Below are positions 12,192 to 23,491 of a DNA stretch of 64,000 nt, piece after piece. Source of the DNA: Bryopsis sp. KO-2023 (Eukaryota; Chlorophyta; Ulvophyceae; Bryopsidales; Bryopsidaceae); NCBI GenBank assembly GCA_030272585.1, contig BSYQ01000004.1:4092001-4156000 (forward strand), written 5' to 3'. The notes under the pieces are model-generated. The model saw only the letters and a program-made list of their open reading frames with translations, did no database searches and was not told the origin of the DNA. Made by a program: the position numbers and the translations under genes. Within the stretch, counting starts at the first letter, position 1; every line of letters begins with the position of its first letter.

Positions 12192-13512
12192 GAGTTATCT
12201 GACAGGGCTAAAATTGGGGGGAGGAGCTCCCACGTTGTGACCTAAAATCCAGGGGAGGACACAGTGACGGCACGTCCCATTTGTCCGACCAACGGCGACG
12301 CCTCCATGTCGCACCTGAACGCGAATCTCAAAACAGCTCCAGCATCGCAGCTCCCCCAGCACTGCCTCGCCCTCACACTGTCGAGACGCGACAAACAACT
12401 CGAGTTGTGGACAGTGAGGGTATTGTGATGTCAGGCATGGACGAAGTCGGGGTCGTAGTAGTGGGGGTAAACCCGAAACACGCCCAGTGGAAATTCGTCG
12501 ATTTCTTGAGTGTTCACAGGAACTGGGCTTTTCGAGGTGGATAGCAGTGACGATGATATGGCTGAGTTGGCGAGGTTGAGGGCGCAAAGGCAGTCCAGTC
12601 CAGGAGGAACGAAGGTGATATGTCTTTTTTTCTGTTTTGTTGAAGAGTAGGAGTGGTTTCAACCAGATTCCATCAAATTTCCATTTCGATTCCATCTAGT
12701 TTCCATCGGAAGGACTTCACAGGGACATGTCTGGTTCCCCTTTGGATTCTGTGTTATTTATATTGGTGAATTATTATGCAGGTTTTCCCCAATCCGGAGG
12801 ATGACTATGAACATGGCATGAGGGCTCACTTCCCGGCCACTTTTAGTGAGCGACCATCAAATCCGTACACCAAAAATTCTGAAAAAGAAAATTAGAAAAA
12901 CTGGAAAACTGGAATAATAAAAATAAAGTACACAAGGTAGCGGAGGTTGCTTTGAGAGTAGGGGTGTGAAAGAGACAATCTTAGAGTAAGAAGTTGAGGG
13001 TTTGGAATGCAGGCCGGAAAGCGGCGGAGGGCCCTGAAATCATGAAGCTGCATGAAAATATGAGAAGAGGGCAATCAACAAAAGATGACAAAACTGACGA
13101 TGGTGGCGAAATCGCCCCTGAAGAACAGAATCCCGTGTCTTCTTCACGTGGTAGGTGAACTCACACCCACCCATCAACTCTCACCAGTTTGCCATCAAGT
13201 GGAGAAACTACGTTTCTGCTGCCTGCACGTGCAATTTATTTTTCTTATCGAAAATGCAAGACACCTGTCCGATCAATGAAGGGAGATTGATCAAACTCAA
13301 TTTGTCCTAAGCGAAATCCTTGTATTTTCTCTCATTTTGACGGGTCGAAATACCCATGAGTTATGTTTCTCTGTTCTCCCCAATACACTGCTGGGTTGAA
13401 TTATTCTAAATTCACAATGTGCAGATGAAACGGTTTGGCCACCTGTGGACGATGCCAGTCCCTCTTGGGATGGTATGAATGACGATGAGGATGACGACGA
13501 CCCCTACATGCT
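12192..13512 (+). repeat. Inverted repeat, left arm (1,321 bp)
   Basis: Every position p in this arm pairs with position 30065-p in the right arm (16553-17873). ORF coordinates, splice sites and all segments I compared match with no insertion or deletion. The arm carries the 5' exons of a WDR70 gene. Outside the arms the sequences differ immediately: at the outer edge only the word CATAAT is loosely shared, and at the inner edge the coding sequence continues differently after the ATGCT of the PYML codons. Confidence 0.93.
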
Positions 13513-13640
13513 GCCCATCACTCATGAGGCTGTTTTGAAAGGACACACAAAAGTAGTGTCTTTGGACGTCGATCGATCCGGGGCTAGAATCGTCACGGGT
13601 TCCTACGACTATGGTGTCAACTGCTTCTCCAAGTGCACCA
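12520..13640 (+). pseudogene. WDR70: WDR70 5' fragment, left copy, truncated in the WD40 domain
   Basis: Exon pieces are visible at 12520-12614 (VDSSDDDMAELARLRAQ), from 12782 (FPNPEDDYEHGMRAHFPATF), about 13083-13150 (acidic) and from 13425 (WPPVDDASPSWDG, acidic run, then PYMLPITHEAVLKGHTKVVS and GSYDYG). The last exon matches the start of the WD40 propeller of WDR70/GUT1 proteins, nuclear DNA-damage-response and CRL4-associated factors. No further WD40 repeats occur downstream to 16 kb. After about 13610 the sequence runs into an unrelated ORF. The copy therefore looks truncated, unless missing exons lie elsewhere because of assembly error. Confidence 0.7.
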
Positions 13641-16067
13641 CAGCCCCCTGTGAGTTCATTTCGTTCAAATTACCATCGGCCAAGGTCCGCTCCCTTCTCT
13701 GTCATTCCTCAAGAAAGGCACAATGAGGAAAATCATGCACCTGGTCAGGTTTTGGGGGATGCATGCGATCAGTTCCCCTCTGCACAAAATGTGCATTCCT
13801 ATGGCCAGCCTTTGAACCTGTCGGCTGCGGGGATTGAGCCAAGCAGGAGCTGTCCGAAAGGAGTGAAAACTACGCATGATGTTCCGATGGACTCGCTACT
13901 CGATAAATATAAAATTCCACGTCAGCCTGGCCGGTGGAAAAGCCTCCTATCAGAGGAAGCCAGAGGTTATTTGGAACCAACGTCCAACTGGCACAGCAAC
14001 CGATCCAACCAGTATAAACCTGCTCAGCTCCTACATGGATATGAAAAATCTGGAGGAAGGGACAGCCTGGCATTTGGACCTGAAGCTGGGCATGGTGTGC
14101 CGAACTGGAGGGATTTGATTGGCAGGAGCAAACCCCGTTTCAGTGGGGAGAGAGTGGATTTCACTCATGTGCAGCCTGGAGGGAATGCGAATTCAGTTGA
14201 AATACCAGCGGAAGGGATGAGTTAAGCAAGAAGTACACAGACGGAGAAACAAAAAGAATCGCGACGATTATGGCCGGCAGGTGGAAATGATTGTGGTCAG
14301 GATCTTGTTATCCATCTATTTTTAGCAGAATCGTAGCAGGTTGCAGGCATGTAGTCTTTTGAAGTGTTGAATCCTTACATCTGGACTTCATTGTTCGGGA
14401 TTCCAGAACTGTGCTGTGACTCGTATTGAAATTCCCCACTGTTTCGCTTCACAAAGGTGTTAAGAGTAGACCAAGAAGTGGATTGGCTTCTCAGACATCA
14501 TGACTTTCATCAAGCGATGCCTGAGTCTCAACAATTTACTGTCAAATTCAGAATTGGTGTTTTCTGGCTGACTACCCCAAAGAAAATCATTGATCTGGGC
14601 TTCATTATTCTTGAAAAGATTGGAAGTTGGAAGATAATAATACATCAACAAAGAACCTAGACAGAATGGAAATCAACCAAACAACAATAGTTAAGCAACT
14701 CACCCCCTTTCAAAGAAGCGCTTAATTTGCCTGTCGTTACTAATGATCATCGAGGAATGTGTTACAGGCCAGAAAATTTCAACACAGTCAGTTTACAACC
14801 TTTTTTAGACCACCAGGCAACAAAAGAGCTTGCTACAGAAAATTCCATGTGGGGGGTCCGAGCCATGTATGCATACCAGGTTGTTTGGCAGGTCAAATTG
14901 CAAAGAACTCGGAAATTAAATTCTGAATTGATCCTTTTTTCACCATTTTTTTTTTTTTTTTGCATTCCCATGGAAGGGGAGTGATCCCTGACACTTGACA
15001 CGGATCTGCAAAAATGGAACCTCCAACTGAACTCTTAGCTCTTCCTGATGCTTGGTTTTCCGGCAAGGACGTATTGGCTGAAGCACAACTTTGATCCTCG
15101 ATATCTGCACCCTTGCTTCACCTTGCAGCGCTCTTGATTGATTGCCAGTGAGACTCAATGGAATTCCTTGGTTGATCGAAGAATCAGTGCACCCAGAAAG
15201 TAGTGTTGAAATGTGGCTGTTGATAGCAACTCCTCTTGATAATCATCCCTATTGAATTCCTTGTCGAAATCATATGTTCTCTTGCCCTTGGAGAAAACTT
15301 GAAAGGGTGTACAGCTCTCATTGACTCAGAATATCAGGTGTGCTGGGACGGACTGATATACTCCTGCTTTGTGAATTTTTGAGGAAAAATACAACCAGTT
15401 TGAAATACAGCAATGGGGAAGGTCTCCCCCTAGTTACCAGAAATGTTTTCTATCGAAAAGCAAACATCGAAATTTCTTGCGAACTTTGGTGATCCAAGAC
15501 CAGTTGCAGCAAACTTTAGTTTGCTCGTTTTGATTAATTCAAATGACCAACTGCTATATGCATCGATCCATCCAGCTTGGTCTTGCCACATCCTTGATCC
15601 ACATTACCTTTCAAATTCAGAACAAGAAATCTTGGACCATGATACAAGAAATTGGACTGGAAACAAAATACATATTTGTATATTTATTGGTATCTTTGAT
15701 ACGGACGGTTCAAAAGTAATGAATGCCTTGGTGCCTGTTGGCTGATGGGAAGCTATGGGAAATCGATTAGTAGGGGACCAATGCGATCGGACTTTGGATT
15801 GTGAATTTGAATCGGCGAGGTGGGTGTCGGAGCAAGGCACCACAACCCCGTCTTTCTCCAGCCCTTCACATGTTCTCATCCAACACAATGACCCAAAACA
15901 AGCCGCAGAACTGCACAGCAGACAATACTTGAGCCTCTATAAGGTCCAAAACTGCCTCCAATTGCACAAAGCATCGCCAAGTCAGACAGCTTTTATGTCG
16001 AGAAAGTATACACTGCCCTTATCACATCTCCCCCCAAAACTATATATTTTTCCCAAACCCTTGATCG
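13513..16067. other. spacer of the inverted repeat, no recognised gene
   Basis: It begins with the WD40-start remnant of the left WDR70 copy. A plus-strand ORF at 13611-14225 (204 codons, polar and proline-rich, no family recognised) overlaps that remnant in another frame. Beyond it are a poly-T tract at about 14946-14960 and short ORFs only. The 3' end of the minus-strand WDR70 copy begins at 16068. Confidence 0.45.
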
Positions 16068-17545
16068 TTAATCCCCCTTTCTGTCCGCTTCATCCTCTTC
16101 GCCCTCTTCCTCAACATCAGCGAATATGGGTTCGGGCTGGGTCTTTTTGTAGGCTGCCGTGCACAATGAAAATGCATCCTTCTCGTTGGCATGTCTGAGG
16201 AGAGCCTCTCTTGGGTCGCGCTCCTCATCCACTGACATCATCTTCCCCTGGGAACATATACGTACAGCTTTCAAAACTTGAATCGCAGGAGTGTGCCACT
16301 GGCTATGTCTAATGAGAAAAACGCATATAATGGAACAAAAACTGAGAAGCTTGTCACTTGAAATATATACATGGGGTTTTTTGAAAAGAGGTTTTCGTCC
16401 AGGTCGATTCGCTTACTCTTCTCCTCAACAGATGCTGAGTAAGCAAGGTTCCACCAGTGGCCCCCAATTTGCCACCCTTCCCCAAGCCAGACACAGCCAT
16501 CCCAGGATCGGGTCTCCGTGCTTTCACTTGATCCATCAAATCCTTCTCCCTTAGCATGTAGGGGTCGTCGTCATCCTCATCGTCATTCATACCATCCCAA
16601 GAGGGACTGGCATCGTCCACAGGTGGCCAAACCGTTTCATCTGCACATTGTGAATTTAGAATAATTCAACCCAGCAGTGTATTGGGGAGAACAGAGAAAC
16701 ATAACTCATGGGTATTTCGACCCGTCAAAATGAGAGAAAATACAAGGATTTCGCTTAGGACAAATTGAGTTTGATCAATCTCCCTTCATTGATCGGACAG
16801 GTGTCTTGCATTTTCGATAAGAAAAATAAATTGCACGTGCAGGCAGCAGAAACGTAGTTTCTCCACTTGATGGCAAACTGGTGAGAGTTGATGGGTGGGT
16901 GTGAGTTCACCTACCACGTGAAGAAGACACGGGATTCTGTTCTTCAGGGGCGATTTCGCCACCATCGTCAGTTTTGTCATCTTTTGTTGATTGCCCTCTT
17001 CTCATATTTTCATGCAGCTTCATGATTTCAGGGCCCTCCGCCGCTTTCCGGCCTGCATTCCAAACCCTCAACTTCTTACTCTAAGATTGTCTCTTTCACA
17101 CCCCTACTCTCAAAGCAACCTCCGCTACCTTGTGTACTTTATTTTTATTATTCCAGTTTTCCAGTTTTTCTAATTTTCTTTTTCAGAATTTTTGGTGTAC
17201 GGATTTGATGGTCGCTCACTAAAAGTGGCCGGGAAGTGAGCCCTCATGCCATGTTCATAGTCATCCTCCGGATTGGGGAAAACCTGCATAATAATTCACC
17301 AATATAAATAACACAGAATCCAAAGGGGAACCAGACATGTCCCTGTGAAGTCCTTCCGATGGAAACTAGATGGAATCGAAATGGAAATTTGATGGAATCT
17401 GGTTGAAACCACTCCTACTCTTCAACAAAACAGAAAAAAAGACATATCACCTTCGTTCCTCCTGGACTGGACTGCCTTTGCGCCCTCAACCTCGCCAACT
17501 CAGCCATATCATCGTCACTGCTATCCACCTCGAAAAGCCCAGTTC
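16068..17545 (-). pseudogene. WDR70: WDR70 right copy: N-terminus fused in frame to C-terminus, WD40 domain missing
   Basis: On the minus strand the 5' exons mirror the left copy: about 17451-17545, from 17283, and about 16915-16982. The exon 16417-16640 then runs from the acidic DDDDPYML segment straight into REKDLMDQVKARRPDPG, MAVSGLGKGGK and GGTLLTQHLL. The last exon, 16068-16247, contains DPREALLRHA and AAYKKTQPEPIF. Those last segments are the conserved C-terminal tail of WDR70. The whole seven-bladed WD40 propeller, normally between them, is absent, yet the reading frame is kept and splice phases agree. It could encode a small WD40-less protein or be a deletion-derived relic. The deletion edge coincides with the inner edge of the inverted repeat (16553). 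Confidence 0.7.
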
Positions 17546-17873
17546 CTGTGAACACTCAAGAAATCGACGAATTTCCACTGGGCGTGTTTCGGGTTTACCC
17601 CCACTACTACGACCCCGACTTCGTCCATGCCTGACATCACAATACCCTCACTGTCCACAACTCGAGTTGTTTGTCGCGTCTCGACAGTGTGAGGGCGAGG
17701 CAGTGCTGGGGGAGCTGCGATGCTGGAGCTGTTTTGAGATTCGCGTTCAGGTGCGACATGGAGGCGTCGCCGTTGGTCGGACAAATGGGACGTGCCGTCA
17801 CTGTGTCCTCCCCTGGATTTTAGGTCACAACGTGGGAGCTCCTCCCCCCAATTTTAGCCCTGTCAGATAACTC
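16553..17873 (-). repeat. Inverted repeat, right arm (1,321 bp)
   Basis: This is the reverse complement of 12192-13512, with no indel over the full length. The inner edge lies within the WDR70 codons for PYML and the outer edge at GAGTTATCTGACAGG. The arms are separated by 3,040 bases. Confidence 0.93.
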
Positions 17874-18927
17874 CATAATCGCTACTCCCATAATCGCTAC
17901 TCCCCTATCACCTGCGTGGTCTCCGTCGGACCCCATCGAAATCGGGTCCAGAGTCCCAAAATTATGCATTAGTCATGAAAACCGTTTCAAGGGGGGTCCA
18001 CTTACTCGGGCTCCCTCTCTGCGTCTACTTCCATCCTTTCCTCGAACCTCGGAACGGCTTACGTTCTTGTTTCGCTTCTCGTTTGGGTGTTAGTTTGTGG
18101 TTGGGGTTCTGAGGTTGAAGTAGTCCATTCGTGAAAAGACGTTGCCGTGCACCTTGATAAGCTGTCGGTGGTCGTGTTGAGATGAGAGGGAGCGTGAAGG
18201 AGTACAACGCAGATTTCAAGGGAGCGAAAACTGTTGTGCTTGGTGGAGGCACGTCGAAAGAAGGACACCCAGCAGGGGAGGCTCAAGACTAAATCTTGTC
18301 GGCGTATTCGGTATATTCGTTGGCTCTTTTGTTGGACCCTGTTCAACGCTGTAGTGTTGGGAGCAGACACAAAGTCTGTGCTTGATGCGTTCGAAGTGCT
18401 TCCGAGGCACTGTTTATATATTCTGTTTGGCAGAGGGGGGATTCCCAAAGAGTTCATCAAAGAGACCCCGACGGCAGGGATGGCAATGGAACGCAGTTCT
18501 CAGGCAACATCAAGCGAAATCGAGCAAGGCCGTTGCGTTTCCCAGAGGCGCGAGAACGCCAACGCGGGTGCCCAGGAGGCTCCACCCAACACTGTTGATC
18601 ACCGAACCCACGACACTGGCGAAACGCGAGCGAGGATGAGAATGGGGCCTTGATGAAAAGCAGTAGCATGTGATCTGGACAACACCATGCTGAGAACAAT
18701 CAGGTGTATGCCTAATGGCAGTCGATAGCAATCATCCATATGCTAGGTTTTGTATGGTGGATGGTGCAAGAAATCTTCATTAGATTCCTTTGCTCATGTT
18801 TTCTACTTCGTGCAATTTTTTTCCATTTGTATTATTAACATTGGTGGAAATTGGTGTTCGGAATTGACCGAAAGATATCGGTGGCTACCAGAGCAGGTGT
18901 GGGCAAGAATGTCCAAATGGGCCTCCA
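17874..18927. other. unassigned DNA right of the inverted repeat
   Basis: Just outside the arm a 17-base phrase, CATAATCGCTACTCCC with its flank, is repeated directly. ORFs of up to 139 codons occur on both strands around 18.2-18.7 kb, but none shows a recognisable domain. Confidence 0.4.
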
Positions 18928-20098
18928 ATGCTTGTGGACTTGACGAACGTTTTGGACAATGCAGCAGAAGCTGTGGTCGGTGAGCTCAGGAAGATCCGGG
19001 ATGCCCTTGAAAGGAAAACAACGCCACAGACAGTCATAAGAGACAAGCCCTGCATGACAGAGACACCCAGTCACATCAACAAGGGAACTACGAGCACAGG
19101 TAGTTATGATATATGTTGGAAGAATTTCTTGCTTGAGTATGTATCATCAAATGGATGGGTGGATTTGTGGTTGCTTGCCAGGGTCAGCGGAGCGTCGACT
19201 CTCAGCTGAGATTTTTTAGACTTATTGGTGCTGTTGTGACTGTTTTCTGCAGAAGGATGCTACAGCAAAGGTGTTGCCGCACGTTTGCTGACCAGGCTGG
19301 GCCATCGCACCACATCCTTCAAAAAAACCTTTAAGGCAATCGATCGTGCCAAAGAGAGATCACCCACGCTGAGGTCGGTTGAACAAGTGGATGCATTGGC
19401 CAGCCCTGAAACGACAGCAGCTGATTGCTTCAAGGAGAGCGTGCCTACTTCCCCAAGCGAGGATTTTGCTTTGCCTTGTCCCCCGATTCACATGGATCCG
19501 CTACCCCCAAGCTTTCTTCAGGAGAGATCTAAGCGGCCGACGGAGCTCCACATTCCAGCTTCGATATCAATCCAGAACCTGATCAACAGCACATGGTGAG
19601 GAGAGGCAAAAGTAAAACAGAGCCTGGGTAGTTTTTCCGGATTCCTGTGCTGTCAAAAAAGATAGGAACCCCATGTGAACAACGCAATCAATTCTGTGTG
19701 CAAGTGATTATTTTTTGCTTTGTTTTGGAGTTTCATTTGATGATCTCCAGCGAGAACACATTGAGAAAAAGACGGCTGGTGAGCCCAAATCCCCTGCCGA
19801 ATCGAGTCAGACCATGACTTCCTCCCATCCAGTAGCATCAAGTCAAGACGAAATGTCAACAGATGGCCAGCAGGTGGCAAGCTAAACGCTTCGACCGAGT
19901 CATTCTGTTCCTGAGAGTGCTGTGATGGAAGAGAAACCTGGGAGTGTCGAAGAAGCATTCGATTCATCATCTGTCACTTATGGTGGTTCTGAGAATGGGG
20001 AGGTAGATGTGGAGAAAAAATCAATCACATCCTCTGAAGCAACAGGAAATAGCCAGTTGACAGGGTCCCTTGTGAATGAGTGTTGCTGCCGTCACCCG
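18928..20098 (+). other. unrecognised plus-strand ORFs
   Basis: Open stretches near 18928-19090 (helical, LVDLTNVLDNAAEAVVGELRK), 19250-19599 (serine/proline-rich) and 19922-20090 (acidic, serine-rich) could be exons of one disordered-protein gene. Some edges resemble splice sites, for example TTTCTGCAG at about 19253. No family is recognised and the frame cannot be followed with confidence. Confidence 0.25.
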
Positions 20099-20170
20099 GC
20101 TGAGTAGCTCAGTTGGTTAGAGCATCGTGCTAATAATGCAAATGTTGAGGGTTCAATCCCATTCTTAGCT
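20098..20170 (+). tRNA. tRNA-Ile(AAU)-like sequence, probably a pseudogene
   Basis: The order of parts matches nuclear tRNA-Ile: GGCTGAG acceptor, TAGCTCAGTTGGTTAGAGCA D-arm, anticodon loop CTAATAA and a GGTTCAATCC T-loop. The anticodon stem (TCGTG/TGCAA) has a C-A mismatch and wobble pairs. The T stem also has a mismatch, and the acceptor pairs only through several G-U pairs. It lies about 30 bases before an intact tRNA-Gly in the same orientation. Confidence 0.6.
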
Positions 20171-20198
20171 CATACGACAGCTCTTCTTCCGACTGTGA

Positions 20199-20269
20199 GC
20201 GTTGATGGTACAGTGGTAGCATTCTACCCTGCCACGGTAGAGACCCGGGTTCGATTCCCGGTCAACGCA
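20199..20269 (+). tRNA. tRNA-Gly(GCC)
   Basis: A complete cloverleaf of 71 nucleotides. The acceptor GCGTTGA pairs with TCAACGC. The D-arm is TGGTACAGTGGTAGCA, the anticodon stem CTACC/GGTAG encloses loop CTGCCAC (anticodon GCC), and the T-arm is CCGGG-TTCGATT-CCCGG. A and B box promoter elements are intact. No intron and no encoded CCA, as expected for a nuclear gene. Confidence 0.96.
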
Positions 20270-20672
20270 ATAGATCATGTGAGCCCAAGGTAGAATGCTC
20301 TGAACCAGAGTCGCCTGGACAAAAATTGAGCATGGACGGCAAACCTGAACAGCAAGATAGATCGGGCAAGAATTCGATTGCAATGGAGCTGGCACATTTG
20401 ATTATCAAAGTGACTGGGTCCAAGAAGTTCCACCAGCTATGGTGGCAAGAGAATTGGGCTGCATCCTGGAAGGCCACAGTAAAGAGAGAAAAAGTTTCCT
20501 TTATGTGGAGGACTTGACGGCATTGCCTGGTGAAATCGAAAGCAATACGAACAAGGAAACACAGCCATTCATGGAAGACCGACACCAGTCGACCAAGGTG
20601 GCATCTTGCTTGAAAAAGGATGGTGACGTGGTTACTGAAGGATCCTCGAGCTCTTCTGGAAGGACCTCGATT

Positions 20673-21204
20673 TTGGCAGGTTTTGATCGATGAAGGGGTG
20701 AAACTGGATTCAAAAGACAAGGCAGTGGGAGAGACAGCCCTGATGAAAGGAGCTAAGAGAGATTATAAAGATATTGTCAAGGTTGGTCCAAGACTGATGG
20801 GGATTTCAACTCTGCGCTCATGAAATGCACTGCATTCGTTTCCCTCCATCTCATCAATCTCACTTGTACCATGAAGTGTGTCTTTTTATGTTCAAATTGT
20901 GTTGCTTTTTTGCCCACTCCTTCAGAGGAATGAAAAAAAGGGAGGGGTGGGTGGGGGTGGGAGGGGCCTGCACAAAAGAATGTAGAATGTACACCTTTCC
21001 AACTCATTAACAAAAATAAATAATAATACTAATACCAAAAGGCCGATTGAAGTTAAGTCTATGCGTGGTGTTCAGGCTTTGGCAGAAGCAGGTGCTGGCG
21101 AGTGTGTACCTGACCTCTCCTTTTTCACAAGCAATCTCGTGAAACTGATCGAATGTGGGAAAAACAGTGGAAACGATGTTGACAAGGGCATTGCTGAAGA
21201 TTAG
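20673..21204 (+). CDS. Ankyrin-repeat fragment
   Basis: The segment from about 20673 to 20781 reads LIDEGVKLDSKDKAVGETALMKG then a KDIVK end, an ankyrin consensus. Donor AAG|GTTGGT at 20781 joins acceptor TTCAG at 21075. The exon 21076-21204 starts ALAEAGAGE and ends at a TAG. The junction restores the usual ankyrin phrase IVKALxEAGA. Upstream coding sequence (perhaps 20326-20690, glutamate- and serine-rich) is uncertain because frames shift near 20670. It may be the 3' end of a decayed ankyrin gene. Confidence 0.4.
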
Positions 21205-23262
21205 GAGAGATCTAATGGATAATAATTTCGGAGCCAGAGAATAAGGAGACAAAACATCTGTAGAAAAGGATTGAAAAGTGGAATAAACATTCGATCAGGT
21301 TCTGAGGGCTGAAGGAGTGAATGCTATTATCGTTTGAGGAAATAGATTGGTTTATTTAGGAATCGAAGGTGGGATGGAAAACAAGGGAAATGTCATCTAT
21401 TCTCACGGATTGCCCTGACAAAGCTGTCCAGGAACTGCGCTGTGTTGGAAGCCGGCCAGAAATTGATCTCGGAACACCACCAGGTGTCGCTCACAATGAG
21501 TTACATACAGATGAACCAGGCAATCGATTACGACGCTGTTAGACAATGGGCCTACAAGGTTTCGGTTTTCACATGTTGGGTTTTTTTTTATGAGGGAAGT
21601 GATAAAGGATTTTGTTGCTATAAGAAAAAGGGCTGAATCAAGGACATGTTGGATCAAGAACAAAACTCCCAATAAAAGAGAGGTATCACTGGCGAAAACA
21701 AAAGATAATCAGTGGTGTTCCGAGCGACTTTTGAAACAATCCTCCCAACCAGTTCTGCTAACTGCCCCACAGCTGAGCCACACCTTCCTAAAAATGATCC
21801 AAGTGAGAAACAATATTGTACGATCACTCGATTCCATTTATCATACTGATCCCATCAGCCTTTCCGAAAAGTACATGAGTTTGCAAGGTGCAGGAAAGCA
21901 CAACAGACACAGAATATCACAGTCAGGAGTGATGCTGGCTGTAGGTGTTGGCTGGTTTGATATCAGATGTGAATGGTGCAGGAGTGGTGGGTGGATATCT
22001 GGATCCTGAATTATGATTGCTCCCAGCTACAGCAACTTCCTGTTGTGTTAATGGCTTCGCGCGCACAATCACCTCGTGTTCTTCTAGAGTTGGTGGTTGC
22101 TGATATCAGAAAGAAACAGACTAAGGTTGGGTTCTGGTTTTCTGGTTTTCTTCCTGTCTGTCTTTAGTTCCCTGCGTTGATGTTGCATGTATTTCTTCTG
22201 CTTGTAATCATGCAATGTAATTGGCTGTTGATGTTGGGAAATATTGTGGAATTGATTGATCTCCCAAGTTGAACTCTGTGGATGTGGAGTCCACATCCAC
22301 AGAGATGTCCCTGTGTGTGAATTTCGATTCACCCAAATAATATGAACTTTCGATGGGGACATTTTGGTGCATAAATGTGAGAAAACATTTGCAACTTTTC
22401 ACCCAACTTTGAATTTTCTGTTGATTTTTTCTGGCTCACGCTTCAAAAACACCCATCCAAAAAGAAAATTTTTGTTCTTCTCTTCACATCCCAGTAATCC
22501 CTATCAACTGCCACCTGTTTCTGTCTATCAATTTCTAGAATAGATATTTTTTGGATAATGTTGAGGGGTTTGAGATACTTGAGCAACATTTTTTCTGCAA
22601 GGTTGGTGGTTCATGATAACATTGTAATGTAGACTTGAGTGACAAGTTCTCAGGGATATCCTGTGAGTGCCGTTTGATGAATGAGATGTTCGCATAATGA
22701 AATTTATGGTGGATCCAGCTTTGTGTCACTCGTTTCACAATCGTTTGCGTCGAAGTTTTGCAACCTTCTCACACCGCGCGAGGGTGTCGCGGTAAAGTTC
22801 TGTCACGCCCTCTCAGGCCCCGGACAGCGGCCTCTTGAACGGCGAGGGGTGCCTCCAAGAGACTGCGAACAAGGAATCGCTGGACCATGTGGGTAGGTGG
22901 CGCATTGCTTGGAATGCAAGCGCTTTGCTGAGTGTGTGTGGTTTTCGATCATCCAAGGGGTACAGGCTCCAGAAAGCGGTCAAGATAGTGCTGCAAGTTA
23001 GTTATGTATGTAGGTTGTATATATCGTGTTCCCAACTGGTGATTCAAGCCTCCCCCTCAAAATTAAAATAAACAAAGAATAAGACAAGTCTAACATCTGA
23101 GACAAAATGCTGTCAAAAATATTTGCCACGTGGGATTCACCCCCTTGTGAATCCTTTTTAAACCTGATGGATAAGAAAACCCCTCTGCCAATGATTATCT
23201 GTTTTCCATGATAGTGATTTTCCTTTTTTTTTTTTTTTCATCGGCTCTAAAAGTAGGTCAAG
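21205..23262. other. unassigned DNA with a short perfect hairpin
   Basis: It contains weak plus-strand ORFs (about 21430-21560 and 21650-21990) with no recognised domain, and a GC-rich patch at about 22770-22900. A perfect palindrome at 22274-22304 has 14-base arms (CTCTGTGGATGTGG and its complement) around AGT. Confidence 0.4.
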
Positions 23263-23491
23263 ATGACTGCGGAAAGGAACACGGGTATGGATTCCATTCA
23301 CGGGCATTTGTTCAAACTCGGTCCGGTAATGGTCAAATACATCGATCGGATGACAGCCAAGCGGGTGGCTGAGGAAAAAGCCAAGCTGTACAAAGAACTG
23401 AAAAAAAATGGGTCACCGACATCCCCAAAATAGACGCAGACCTCTCGCCTGACGAGTACATCGAGATAGAAGCTCTGCGGGCAAAAGTCAA
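23263..23491 (+). pseudogene. Unrecognised helical ORF broken at an A8 run
   Basis: From the ATG at 23263 the frame reads MTAERNTGMDSIHGH, then a lysine/glutamate-rich helix ending KLYKELKK. It hits an A8 run at about 23401-23408 and stops soon after. Skipping to another frame after the run gives WVTDIPKIDADLSPDEYIEIE and LRAKVK, followed by a GTACAT donor-like site. Both halves look coding, so a one- or two-base slip in the homopolymer is likely, either real or an assembly error. The protein is not recognised. Confidence 0.4.

Noticed and set aside
13611..14225. 204-codon plus-strand ORF as a functional WDR70 continuation
   Set aside because: It lies in a different frame from the WD40 start, contains no WD motifs, and no donor/acceptor pair joins them convincingly.
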